DNA from: CAYRHN01 sp964424115
GTDB taxonomy: Bacteria; Chloroflexota; Anaerolineae; Anaerolineales; Anaerolineaceae
Reading direction: 5' to 3'
DNA: 64,000 bases
Assembly: GCA_964424115.1 (NCBI GenBank)
Contig: CAYRHN010000001.1
Location: 124,001-188,000 of the forward strand
Part shown: positions 1-8,745 of the stretch, piece after piece
How positions within the stretch are numbered: the first letter of the stretch is position 1
Layout: the number at the start of each line of letters is the position of its first letter
Notes under the pieces: generated by a model
Told to the model about the DNA's origin: nothing
The model's input: the letters and a program-made list of their open reading frames with translations, nothing else
The model's database searches: none
Program-made: the position numbers and the translations under genes

Positions 1-1158
1 CTGAGAAAGAAATTGAAGCAGCGTGGCAAGGAGCAGCACGGCCAGGTTGCTGCGTTCTGCCGGTGGTCGTTTGAATGCGTCCCGGTTCGCGATGAGAAAG
101 CCGAGCAGGGCAAGGGCGAAGAGCAAAGCCCCCCCGGTAGTATCACGCAGGAGAGTGTGGAGCGGATTGGCGAGGTAAGCGTTTGCGGCAGCACCAAGTT
201 CGTCTTCATAATTCGCCACATCGGAGACAGCCGGTTGGTTAAGATAGAGATTGACCAGGGTGCCGAGGAAGCGTTTGGGCAGCGTATCCAGCACCTGATC
301 TGGGGAGACCTTCTGCAATGTCTCCACCTGGGCAGTCACCAATTCCTGGCGTTGATCCCAGGCACGGGAAGCGGTATCCAGCGGAGAACTCCACAAGACG
401 GGATTGAGAAGAAGGGTGACGGTCACGCAAATCCCTGAATAGAGAAGCGCATGGAGAAAGCGGCGTTTGAAGCGGACGGGCTGGATAGAAGGAAGGAAAA
501 TGGCAAACAGACCAACCAAAAGGAGAACAGCCGCAGATTGCTTGGCGTTAAAAGCCAGGGCGAGGGGAACGGCGGTCAGCCAGGGGTGTGACTTCCAGCG
601 CAGCAAGGCCCAGAGAGAAAAAGCAACGCAAAACAGCAAGGCACTCTCGGCCATGGCGTGGCGGGTGTGGAGCAGGACAAGGCTGTTCGAAGCCATAAGC
701 ACCAGGGCGATCCAGCCCATGCGCGCCCCGCCCAATTTCTCGGCTGAGCGAAAGGTGAAGAAGAGTGTGAGCGGGAACAACCAGGCAACTGAAAAACGGG
801 AAACCAGCAGCAAGGAAGAATCGGGCAAGGCGCCCGCGGTCTGGTTTTCCTGCCAGGTGAGGCTCCAGGACCAATCGGAGACGAGCTGAGGCTGGTTGAA
901 GATCCACCGTCCGATGCCAATCATCCAACGGGTTAACGGGGCATCTACCAGGCGGTAATGTTGGCGAAGCTCATCCAGAGGCTGAGACTGCCAAAAAGTG
1001 TCGGATGGTTGATGGAAGAAGATCTCCAGGTCGCTGCTCATGTAGATCTGGGTGGCTTCGTCGGGATGGAAGGGAACCGAAGCCACGCCCAAACCATAGA
1101 TCACAGATAAAACTAAGATGACCAGAATAAAGATACGGTTGGGCAGAAGGCGTTTCAT
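1..1158 (-). CDS. Polytopic membrane glycosyltransferase-like protein (GT-C/PMT type), 3' end missing
   Basis: The frame is open from an ATG at 1158 to base 1, giving 386 residues with no stop, so the C-terminus lies outside the window. The N-terminus is a hydrophobic helix followed by FHPDEATQ (Asp33-Glu34); an acidic pair in the first outer loop is typical of GT-C enzymes of the ArnT/PMT type, where it serves catalysis or metal binding. Several more hydrophobic segments follow around residues 120-225. Such enzymes move sugars from lipid-phosphate carriers to acceptors on the outer face of the membrane; donor and acceptor are unknown here. A GGAG lies about 10 bases before the ATG. It is divergent from the six similar genes to its right. 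The family assignment rests on topology and the acidic motif only. Confidence 0.75.
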   Translation of the reverse strand, partial: MKRLLPNRIFILVILVLSVIYGLGVASVPFHPDEATQIYMSSDLEIFFHQPSDTFWQSQPLDELRQHYRLVDAPLTRWMIGIGRWIFNQPQLVSDWSWSLTWQENQTAGALPDSSLLLVSRFSVAWLFPLTLFFTFRSAEKLGGARMGWIALVLMASNSLVLLHTRHAMAESALLFCVAFSLWALLRWKSHPWLTAVPLALAFNAKQSAAVLLLVGLFAIFLPSIQPVRFKRRFLHALLYSGICVTVTLLLNPVLWSSPLDTASRAWDQRQELVTAQVETLQKVSPDQVLDTLPKRFLGTLVNLYLNQPAVSDVANYEDELGAAANAYLANPLHTLLRDTTGGALLFALALLGFLIANRDAFKRPPAERSNLAVLLLATLLQFLSQ

Positions 1159-1188
1159 AAGGCGATTCTCTCCAGTTGGGGTAAAATA

Positions 1189-1194
1189 ATTATA
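1189..1194 (-). promoter_or_regulatory. Possible -10 box of the leftmost gene
   Basis: TATAAT on the minus strand lies 30 bases before the ATG at 1158, in the 118-base divergent gap. No good -35 box is visible. On the plus strand the same gap has GGGGTAAAAT (1178-1187), an extended -10-like string, about 90 bases before the gene at 1277. Confidence 0.35.
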
Positions 1195-1276
1195 CGCGGA
1201 AAATTATGGGTAAGGATTAGCCTTAGCCAAGCCGCGTTGGAATTGCCATTATTCCTTTCCTTTCAAGGAGCCAACC

Positions 1277-2914
1277 TTGAAGAATAGTATGTTCAATCGA
1301 GGAAATCTGATCCTGCTGGGGATCTTGCTGGCGGCTGTGATCTGGAAGGTGCTGCTGCTGGTGCTGGATGTGCTGCCTTTCAATTCCGATGAGGCAGTAG
1401 TGGGGTTGATGGCGCGGCATATCCTGGCCGGGGAACTGCCGATCTTTTTCTATGGGCAGGCCTACATGGGCAGCCTGGACGCTTTCCTCGTGGCGGGCGG
1501 TTTTGCCATCTTTGGAGCTCAGGTGTGGGTTATCCGCCTAATCCAAATCCTGCTGTATCTGGGGACGATCGGGACAGCAGTTTGCCTGGGAAAACGAATC
1601 AACGGTTCGATGCGGAGCGGATTAATTGCCGGACTGCTGCTGGCGATCCCGACCGTGAATGTGACCCTGTATACAACAGTCAGTCTGGGTGGATACGGCG
1701 AGGCGCTGCTGATCGGAAATTTGATCGTGCTGGTTGGACTGCGCATCCTGGAACAAGAACTGGCGGAAAGCGGCTGGAAGAAGCTGCTGCCGTGGCTGTT
1801 CCTTTGGGCATTCCTAGCGGGGCTGGGATTGTGGGCGAATGGGTTGACCTTGATCTACAGTGCCCCGGTGGGGCTGGGCTTGGCCTGGCGGCTGGTGAGG
1901 CAAGCTCGTGAGCAAGGTTGGAAAGGGCTGCCGGCAGCTGCTGGGGTGCTGTTGTTGGGATTTGTGCTTGGTTCGCTGCCGTGGTGGATCCATGCTGCCC
2001 AAAATGGCCTGGCCTTTCTGGTCAACGAACTTTCTGGCTCTGCGGTGGCCGTGGAAGGGGGAGGTTGGCTGCAGCGCACTCTGGTGCACCTGCAAAATAT
2101 GCTGCTGCTGGGCAGTACTGTGACGATCGGTTTTCGTCCCCCCTGGGAGGTGCGCTGGCTGGCGCTGCCGCTGCTGCCCTTCCTGCTGGTGTTTTGGTCG
2201 GCAGCTGTATTTGTGTTCGTGCGAGGAATGCGAAGAAAGCATCCTTCGTTCCGGCTGTACCGTCTTTGGGCCGGGGTGGCGTTGACCCTGGCAGCGGGGT
2301 TCGTGTTCACATCCTTTGGGGTAGATCCATCCGGGAGATATTTTATCCCCTTGGCGGTGCCGTTGGCGCTGGCAGCGGCTGACCTGGTGCAGTTGATCTC
2401 CACCAGGGTGCGCTGGCAGGCGCTGCTGGTGGGACTGGTGCTGGTATACCAGGGCTGGGGAACCCTTGACTGCGCCTTTCGTTATCCTCCCGGGATCACG
2501 ACCCAATTCGATACCTCGACGGTGATCGATCACCGTACTATGCCGCAGTTAATTGAATTTTTGAAGGCCAATGGCGAGACGCGCGGGTATGCCAATTATT
2601 GGGTGGCTTACCCACTGGCCTTTGCCTCGGACGAAGAACTGATCTTTGTGCCGCGCCTGCCCTATCACCAGGATCTGCGCTATACAACGCGAGATGACCG
2701 CTATATACCATACGATGCGCAGGTGGCTGCCAGCAGCCACACGGCATACATCACCAGCAATACCCCCGAACTGGACGCGAAACTGCGAGAGGAATTCCAG
2801 CGGGTGGGGGTGAGCTGGAAGGAGATCGTGATCGGCGATTACCAGGTGTTCTACGGGCTTTCCAGGACTGTACGACCACAAGAGATCGGGCTTGGAGAAA
2901 CAACGCAGCCATGA
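1277..2914 (+). CDS. GT-C type membrane glycosyltransferase-like protein
   Basis: A 545-residue, very hydrophobic protein with about ten or more membrane segments. After the first helix comes PFNSDEAVVG, an Asp38-Glu39 pair like that of GT39/PMT-type enzymes. The C-terminal 130 residues are soluble and probably face outward. I prefer the TTG start at 1277 because AAGGAG (1265-1270) lies 6 bases upstream, whereas the ATG at 1289 is 18 bases from it. It is the first gene of a six-gene operon and overlaps the next by 4 bases (ATGA). Probable role: transfer of a sugar from a polyprenyl-phosphate donor to a cell-surface glycan or protein; the substrate cannot be read from the sequence. Confidence 0.8.
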   Translation: MKNSMFNRGNLILLGILLAAVIWKVLLLVLDVLPFNSDEAVVGLMARHILAGELPIFFYGQAYMGSLDAFLVAGGFAIFGAQVWVIRLIQILLYLGTIGTAVCLGKRINGSMRSGLIAGLLLAIPTVNVTLYTTVSLGGYGEALLIGNLIVLVGLRILEQELAESGWKKLLPWLFLWAFLAGLGLWANGLTLIYSAPVGLGLAWRLVRQAREQGWKGLPAAAGVLLLGFVLGSLPWWIHAAQNGLAFLVNELSGSAVAVEGGGWLQRTLVHLQNMLLLGSTVTIGFRPPWEVRWLALPLLPFLLVFWSAAVFVFVRGMRRKHPSFRLYRLWAGVALTLAAGFVFTSFGVDPSGRYFIPLAVPLALAAADLVQLISTRVRWQALLVGLVLVYQGWGTLDCAFRYPPGITTQFDTSTVIDHRTMPQLIEFLKANGETRGYANYWVAYPLAFASDEELIFVPRLPYHQDLRYTTRDDRYIPYDAQVAASSHTAYITSNTPELDAKLREEFQRVGVSWKEIVIGDYQVFYGLSRTVRPQEIGLGETTQP

Positions 2915-4359
2915 AGACGGCCCGACGGGATCATCTTTTCTTCATGGTGGCGGCACTGTTGGTTTTCATTATGGCAGCGCGCACGCCGCTGGATAGCGAT
3001 CTGTGGTGGCATTTGCGCAGCGGGGAGCAGACCTTGCTGTCGGGGAGCCCGGTGGTGAAAGATGTATTTTCATACACCCGCGCGGGAGACGAATGGATCA
3101 ATCATTCCTGGCTTTCGCAGGTGGGGTTGGCGCTGCTCTTTCGAGTCGGAGGATGGCCAGCATTAGGGCTGGCAATGGCGTTAACGGTGACCGCGAGCAT
3201 CATGCTGACCTGGCCGCAGATGAAAGGGCCGGATTTCTGGAGAGCGGTGGTGATCCTGCTGGGGTGCCTGGTCTCGGCGCCGGTGTGGACACCACGTCCG
3301 CAGTTGGCTTCGTTCTTCTTGTTCTCGTTGTTGGGATACTTGCTGTACCGGTTCAAATGGAAAAGAGAAAATATTGGAGCACTGATCCCGCCGCTGTTCC
3401 TGGTGTGGTCAAACCTGCACGGGGGCTATGCGTTGGGTGCCATGCTGATCGGCTGTCTGCTGGCAGGGGAGGCGCTCAATCACTGGCTAGGACGCGTCGG
3501 ACCGGAGGTGGTGAGCTGGAAGCGGCTGGCGCAGCTGATAGGCTGGTCGCTGCTGGGGGGCGGGTTGGTGCTGATCAACCCAAACGGATTGAATATGTGG
3601 AAGATCCCGTTCCAGACCGTGGGAGTAGGCGCGCTCCAGCAATTCATTCAAGAGTGGTCGTCGCCGGATTTCCACGCCATCGAGCTTCAACCTCTGTTGT
3701 GGATGTTGTTCGCGATCTTGGTGGCAGTGGGATTGAGCGAGCGAAGAGCGGATGCGACCGACCTCTTGAGTCTGGTGGTCTTTGGATATTGGGCGTTTGT
3801 GGCACAGCGGAATTTTGGACCTTTTGCGCTGGTGGGAATGCCGATGCTGGCCCGGTATGGCTGGCAAGCCATGCGAGGGGATGGGCAGAAGGATGAAGAG
3901 GCGCGCAAACGGCCAAAATGGCAACGGCGAATCAACCTGGCGCTGGTCGGGTTGTTGGGCCTGGTGGGAATGCTTAAATGGTACCTGGTGACTGAGCCGA
4001 ATCTAGTATTTGCGTATAGTCAGAATGGTAACCCGGTGAAGGCAGTGGAGTATATCCGCGCGACTCATCCGGAAGGACGCATGTTCAACGAATACAACTG
4101 GGGTGGATACCTGACCTGGGCACTGCCGGAATATCCGGTATTTGTGGATGGAAGGACCGACCTGTTTGGGGATGAGATCCTGGGGGAATGGATTGATGTA
4201 GTGCAAGGCGGGGAGAACTGGCAGGAGATCCTGGACCGCTGGGAGGTGGGTTTTGTGCTGCTGCCGCCGGACCGCCCGGTGGTGAGGTTATTGGATGAGG
4301 CAGGCTGGGACGAAGTGTACCGAGATGAAACCGCGGTAATCTTTGTGTGGACTCCCTGA
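2911..4359 (+). CDS. Polytopic membrane protein of a GT-C-like family
   Basis: A 482-residue protein with an N-terminal helix, then PLDSDLWWHLRSGE and a later NHSWLSQ segment, a pattern seen in uncharacterised bacterial membrane proteins that sit beside GT-C enzymes. About ten hydrophobic segments follow, then a soluble C-terminal domain (about residues 370-482) containing FNEYNWGGYLTW and FVDGRTDLFG. It lacks the DE pair of its neighbours, so enzymatic activity is uncertain. It starts inside the stop of the preceding gene (ATGA), so translation is probably coupled. I infer a part in the same surface-glycan process from position and topology only. Confidence 0.7.
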   Translation: MKTARRDHLFFMVAALLVFIMAARTPLDSDLWWHLRSGEQTLLSGSPVVKDVFSYTRAGDEWINHSWLSQVGLALLFRVGGWPALGLAMALTVTASIMLTWPQMKGPDFWRAVVILLGCLVSAPVWTPRPQLASFFLFSLLGYLLYRFKWKRENIGALIPPLFLVWSNLHGGYALGAMLIGCLLAGEALNHWLGRVGPEVVSWKRLAQLIGWSLLGGGLVLINPNGLNMWKIPFQTVGVGALQQFIQEWSSPDFHAIELQPLLWMLFAILVAVGLSERRADATDLLSLVVFGYWAFVAQRNFGPFALVGMPMLARYGWQAMRGDGQKDEEARKRPKWQRRINLALVGLLGLVGMLKWYLVTEPNLVFAYSQNGNPVKAVEYIRATHPEGRMFNEYNWGGYLTWALPEYPVFVDGRTDLFGDEILGEWIDVVQGGENWQEILDRWEVGFVLLPPDRPVVRLLDEAGWDEVYRDETAVIFVWTP

Positions 4360-4396
4360 TGATATAATAATGACGAAAAGATACGAGGAGACGAAA

Positions 4397-5659
4397 TTGA
4401 GAAATCGCCGCGCGCTGGCTTGGCTTTCAATCCTGGGGGGGGCTGTTCTGTTTGTGGTGATCGTGTTGCTGGTGATCGGCAATTACAATTACGCCGGCCA
4501 AAATCCAGGGGGAAATGATTTCTTGGTGCATTGGGTGGGGGCGCGAGATTTCTTGACCACGGGCGTCAGTCCATACAGCGATGAGACCGCCCTACACATC
4601 CAGACCCTGGCATACGGGCGGGCGGCGCAAGAAGGGGAACACGAATTGCGAGTGGCTTATCCATTCTATTCGGTAGCATTGTTTGCTCCCTTTGCTCTGG
4701 TAGCCGATTTCAACCTGTCCAGGGCGTTGTGGATGACGGTGTTAGAACTGGCGCTGTTTGGATTGGCGGTGGCAGGCATTCGGCTGACGCGCTGGAAGAT
4801 CAGCCCATTGATGCTCATCTTCTTTATTTTATTCTCTATTTTTTGGTATCATGCGGTGCGGCCGTTGATCAACGGTAATGCAGTGGTATTGATTGCCCTG
4901 GGGATCGCCGGGGTGTTGTTGGCAATCCGCAACGAGATGGATGAGCTGGCGGGATTCCTGCTGGCGCTGGTGACGATCAAACCGCAAGTGGTGATCTTGA
5001 TCGTGGTATTTGTGCTGTTGTACGCCTTTTTTAACCGACGCTGGCGCCTGTTGGTGTGGTTCTTTGGATCGATGGTGCTGTTGATTGCGCTTGGAATGCT
5101 TTTCTTACCTGATTGGATCGCGCAAAATCTGCGAGAGGTGCTGCGGTATGCCAGTTATAATCCGCCAGGAACCCCGGGACAGGCCTTCGCGGTCTGGTTG
5201 CCGGCAACTGGAGAGCGCCTGGGGTACATCTTGAGCGCTATCTTGGGGGTCATCTTGTTGGTGGAATGGTGGCTGGCGAGACGGGCGGATTTCCGACATT
5301 TCTTGTGGACAGCCTGTTTGACGTTGGTCATCTCGCAATGGATCGGGATCCAAACCGACCCCGGCAATTATATTGTTTGTTTTCCTGCTCTGGTGTTGAT
5401 CTTTGCAACCTGGGAACGACGGTGGAGATTCAAAGGGAGCTTGTTGAATTTTTTCAGCATGCTGCTGTTAGGGGTGGGGTTATGGGTGCTGTTTATGGCA
5501 ACCCTGGAGCCCGGTTACCAGCCGCAGCAAAGTCCGGTGATGATCTTCCCGTTGGTGAGTTTCCTGATCTTGGGGCTATATTGGGTGCGCTGGTGGGCGC
5601 TGCGTCCGCCGACGGTGTTGTTTGATATGTTGAATGAGAAGGATCGACCGCTGTTATGA
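4397..5659 (+). CDS. GT87-type (DUF2029) membrane glycosyltransferase-like protein
   Basis: About 420 residues from the preferred TTG start at 4397. NDFLVHWVGARDFLTTG followed by SPYSDE near the N-terminus matches the GT87/DUF2029 pattern, the family of the mycobacterial mannosyltransferase PimE. About nine membrane segments follow. An in-frame ATG at 4343 overlaps the upstream gene and another lies at 4370, but only the TTG at 4397 has a well-placed ribosome-binding site, CGAGGAG at 4384-4390, 6 bases away. GT87 enzymes use polyprenyl-phosphate sugars outside the membrane; the acceptor here is unknown. The stop overlaps the next start by 4 bases. Confidence 0.75.
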   Translation: MRNRRALAWLSILGGAVLFVVIVLLVIGNYNYAGQNPGGNDFLVHWVGARDFLTTGVSPYSDETALHIQTLAYGRAAQEGEHELRVAYPFYSVALFAPFALVADFNLSRALWMTVLELALFGLAVAGIRLTRWKISPLMLIFFILFSIFWYHAVRPLINGNAVVLIALGIAGVLLAIRNEMDELAGFLLALVTIKPQVVILIVVFVLLYAFFNRRWRLLVWFFGSMVLLIALGMLFLPDWIAQNLREVLRYASYNPPGTPGQAFAVWLPATGERLGYILSAILGVILLVEWWLARRADFRHFLWTACLTLVISQWIGIQTDPGNYIVCFPALVLIFATWERRWRFKGSLLNFFSMLLLGVGLWVLFMATLEPGYQPQQSPVMIFPLVSFLILGLYWVRWWALRPPTVLFDMLNEKDRPLL

Positions 5660-7134
5660 AACGGCATCAAATCCAACTGGGGTTGATCTTCCTGCTGGGT
5701 TTGGTGCTGCGCTGCATCAGCCTGGAGGGGCGACCGCTGGCTTACGATGACGCATTCAGCATTTTCCTGGCACGCCAGGATCTGGGTGCGATCATTTCGG
5801 GTACGGCGGCGGATACGATGCCGCCGCTTTATTACTTTTTGCTGCATTTCTGGATGCAGATCTCCACATCTGTCTGGTTTATGCGTTTGATGTCGGTGGT
5901 CTTGAGCATGGCAACCATGTGGGTGCTTTACCTGTTGGTGCGGCAATTTGCCGGGCGAACAGCCGGGATGTGGGCAGCTTTCCTGGCGGCGATCTCTCCG
6001 CTTCAGATCTACCATGCGCAAGATCTTCGTATGTATGCGTTGATGGCTTTGTGCCAGATGTGTTACTTGTATTTTTTTGTACGAATATGGGAAACTCACC
6101 GCTCCAAACAAGCACACCGGCGTTATTGGGTGGGGATGGTAGTAAGCGGCGCCCTGGCAATGTATTCTCACAACCTGGCGGTGTTTGCGCTGGTAATCCC
6201 GGATTTGTTCTTGCTGTTGAAACGGGATTGGAAATTGCTGGGGAGGATCCTGATTGCCCAGGTATGTATCGGATTGCTGGCCTTACCCTGGCTGCTGGTG
6301 CTTCCAGGACAGTTGCAAAAGATCCAGCGTGCGTTTTGGACCCCTCAGCCGGGGATTGTGGAGATTGTGCAGGCATTGATCATGTCCTCTGCCAATCTTC
6401 CCATGCCTGACACACTGATGATCGTGGGGACGATCGCAAGTGTGCTGGCGGCCGCGCTGGTCTTCTTTGAAACCCTGCGCGTCTGGAAAGAGCACGGCAG
6501 AGACGGAATTATCTTTCTGGGTTTAACGGCGGTGGTTCTCCCAGCGATGTTGTTCCTGGTTTCTTATCTGATGCGGCCGATCTTTGTTCCGAGACAATTC
6601 CTGGCGGCTATGCTGGCCTACCTTGGGTTGGCGGGGGTGGTGCTGGCGCGGATCAAACGGCGAGCCATGTGCATGTTCTTGCTGGTGTGTTTCTTGGTGG
6701 CCTGCCTGGCAGCGCTGCCCTACCATTACGCGTTCCAGGAATTTCCGCGTTCACCATACAATAAAGCGGTTGATTATCTGGCAACTCGGGTGAAGCCAGG
6801 TGAGGTGGTGGTACACGATAATAAATTAAGCTATTTCCCTTCCTACTATTATGCGCCAGACCTGTCCCAGGTATTCCTGCCAGACGAACCGGGATCGCCA
6901 AACGACACCCTGGCAGCGGCCTCGCAAGAAGCGATGGGAATATACCCGGTCAGAGACCTGCAAAGCGCCGTGGCGGGCAAGACTCGCGTGTATTTTGTGG
7001 TATACCAGGAGACCCTGCAGGAATATGAACGAGCCAACCAGAAACATCCCCAGCTGGATTGGCTTGAAGCAAACTGGCACGAGACGGACTATCAATTCTT
7101 CAACGATCTTGAGATTTATGTGTTTGATCCTTAG
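5656..7134 (+). CDS. PMT_2/ArnT-like membrane glycosyltransferase
   Basis: A 492-residue polytopic protein. The first outer loop carries LAYDDAFS (Asp31-Asp32), and residues about 115-130 read SPLQIYHAQDLRMYAL, a well-conserved motif of the PF13231 dolichyl-phosphate-mannose-type glycosyltransferases. The C-terminal part (about 370-492) is a soluble domain that is probably extracytoplasmic. Of the seven members of this array it has the clearest family motif. It begins in an ATGA overlap with the preceding gene and is followed 21 bases later by the next one. The sugar donor is likely a polyprenyl-phosphate sugar by family; the acceptor is unknown. Confidence 0.8.
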   Translation: MKRHQIQLGLIFLLGLVLRCISLEGRPLAYDDAFSIFLARQDLGAIISGTAADTMPPLYYFLLHFWMQISTSVWFMRLMSVVLSMATMWVLYLLVRQFAGRTAGMWAAFLAAISPLQIYHAQDLRMYALMALCQMCYLYFFVRIWETHRSKQAHRRYWVGMVVSGALAMYSHNLAVFALVIPDLFLLLKRDWKLLGRILIAQVCIGLLALPWLLVLPGQLQKIQRAFWTPQPGIVEIVQALIMSSANLPMPDTLMIVGTIASVLAAALVFFETLRVWKEHGRDGIIFLGLTAVVLPAMLFLVSYLMRPIFVPRQFLAAMLAYLGLAGVVLARIKRRAMCMFLLVCFLVACLAALPYHYAFQEFPRSPYNKAVDYLATRVKPGEVVVHDNKLSYFPSYYYAPDLSQVFLPDEPGSPNDTLAAASQEAMGIYPVRDLQSAVAGKTRVYFVVYQETLQEYERANQKHPQLDWLEANWHETDYQFFNDLEIYVFDP

Positions 7135-7155
7135 ACAGATAAGGGGCGAACGGTC

Positions 7156-8745
7156 TTGAGCACCCGGAATTACCTGATCTTGTGGGGCATTGGAGCGGTC
7201 ATTTTGCTGCTGGCAGCGGCCTTTCAACCTGTTCCGGGTTATATGGATGCCGAATATTATTATGCGGGCGGCTTGCGGCTGGCTGAAGGGCAAGGCTTTA
7301 CTGAGCCGTTCTTGTGGAATTACTTAAACGATCCGGATGCGTTGCCAGCACCATCGCATGTCTATTGGATGCCGCTGGCGTCGATCCTGGCGGCAGCGGG
7401 AATGGGCATCTCCGGTTCGACGAGCTACCTGGCAGCGCGAATTCTCTTTCTTCTGCTGGGCAGTCTGCTGCCGCCATTAACCGCATGGCTTTCCTGGCGG
7501 ATGACGCGCCGAAAGCGCGGGGCGGTGTTGGCAGGGTTGTTGGCTGCATTCTCGGGTTTTTATACGATCTACACCGGTCTGGTAGAGACTTTCACGCCAT
7601 ACTTGCTTTTTGGCGGCATGTTTATCCTTCTGGCCGGCGAGAAAGAATGGAAATGGTTGAAGAGCGGCCCCGTGCGCTTTGGACTGTTGGGCTTGCTAGC
7701 CGGGTTGATGCACATGACGCGTGCGGACGGTCTGTTGTGGTTGGCGGCGGGGGTGGTGCTGGCGCTGGTTGAAGGGGTGCGGCAATCGAACCTGCCGAAA
7801 CTCCACCGGTTGGGTCGAGGAGTGGGACTGGCATTGATCTGCGCGGCAGGGTATGCGCTGGTAAGCGGTGTGTGGTATGCCAGGAACGTCACTTTGTTCC
7901 ACACCATGTTGCCCCCCGGTAATGGGAGGGCGATGTGGATCACAAATTACGATGAAACTTTTGATTTCCCCGCCGAGACTCTGACGGCAGGCCATTGGTT
8001 GGCAGCGGGACTGAGCACACACTTGAGCAGTCGATGGGAGGCATTGGGGGCGAACCTGTCCACCACCCTGGCTGTGCAGGGGGAGATCTACCTGCTGCCT
8101 TTGATGTTGATCGGCCTGTGGCGGCTACGAAAGGATGAGCGCGCGCAATTGGGGGCGGGCATGTGGGGGGCAACCTTCCTGGCGATGACCATAGTCTTCC
8201 CGTTTGCCGGGGCGCGGGGAGGTTTTCTTCATTCTGGGGCGGCCGTGCAAACCTTGTTGTGGGTTGCCGCTCCGGAGGGACTGTTGGGCGTGGTGGAATG
8301 GGCTGCTCGAAGGCGGAAATGGAAGAAAAAGAGCGCGGAGTCGGTTCTGGGGGCGATGATGGTTGGGCTGGCAGCGTTGTTCACGGTGGGAATTTTTGCT
8401 GTGAGAGTGATCCTGCCTACAGAAGGGGGATGGATGTCCAGCTACGAGCGTGCGGTTAAAGTGGATGCTGCGTTGACCTCTTTTGGAGCGGGAACTGACC
8501 GGGTGGTGATGATCAACAACCCGCCGGGATATTATCTGGCAAATCAACATGCGGCCATTGTCGTTCCAAACGGGGATATTTCTACCTTGTTGGAGGCCGG
8601 AAAACGTTATGGCGCGGAATACGTGGTATTGGAAAAAGATGTGGTGAGGGATTTGCAGGATCTATATGCCCATCCAGCCGACCAACCGGGATTAACCTAC
8701 CTGGGAGAATCTGACGGCGCGCAATTTTTCAGGATTGAGCCATGA
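7156..8745 (+). CDS. GT-C type membrane protein
   Basis: A 529-residue polytopic protein with one N-terminal helix, then GYMDAEYYYAGGLRLAEG (Asp31, Glu33), an acidic outer-loop motif as in the neighbours. About ten hydrophobic segments follow and a soluble C-terminal tail of about 110 residues. The start is TTG, with AAGGGG at 7141-7146 nine bases upstream; no better start is nearby. It belongs to the same operon and ends in an ATGA overlap with the next gene. Probable polyprenyl-phosphate-sugar-dependent glycosyltransferase; substrate unknown. Confidence 0.72.
   Translation: MSTRNYLILWGIGAVILLLAAAFQPVPGYMDAEYYYAGGLRLAEGQGFTEPFLWNYLNDPDALPAPSHVYWMPLASILAAAGMGISGSTSYLAARILFLLLGSLLPPLTAWLSWRMTRRKRGAVLAGLLAAFSGFYTIYTGLVETFTPYLLFGGMFILLAGEKEWKWLKSGPVRFGLLGLLAGLMHMTRADGLLWLAAGVVLALVEGVRQSNLPKLHRLGRGVGLALICAAGYALVSGVWYARNVTLFHTMLPPGNGRAMWITNYDETFDFPAETLTAGHWLAAGLSTHLSSRWEALGANLSTTLAVQGEIYLLPLMLIGLWRLRKDERAQLGAGMWGATFLAMTIVFPFAGARGGFLHSGAAVQTLLWVAAPEGLLGVVEWAARRRKWKKKSAESVLGAMMVGLAALFTVGIFAVRVILPTEGGWMSSYERAVKVDAALTSFGAGTDRVVMINNPPGYYLANQHAAIVVPNGDISTLLEAGKRYGAEYVVLEKDVVRDLQDLYAHPADQPGLTYLGESDGAQFFRIEP

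Noticed and set aside
4343..4396. ATG start at 4343 for the GT87-like gene
   Set aside because: It overlaps the upstream gene by 17 bases and has no ribosome-binding site; the TTG at 4397 has a good one.
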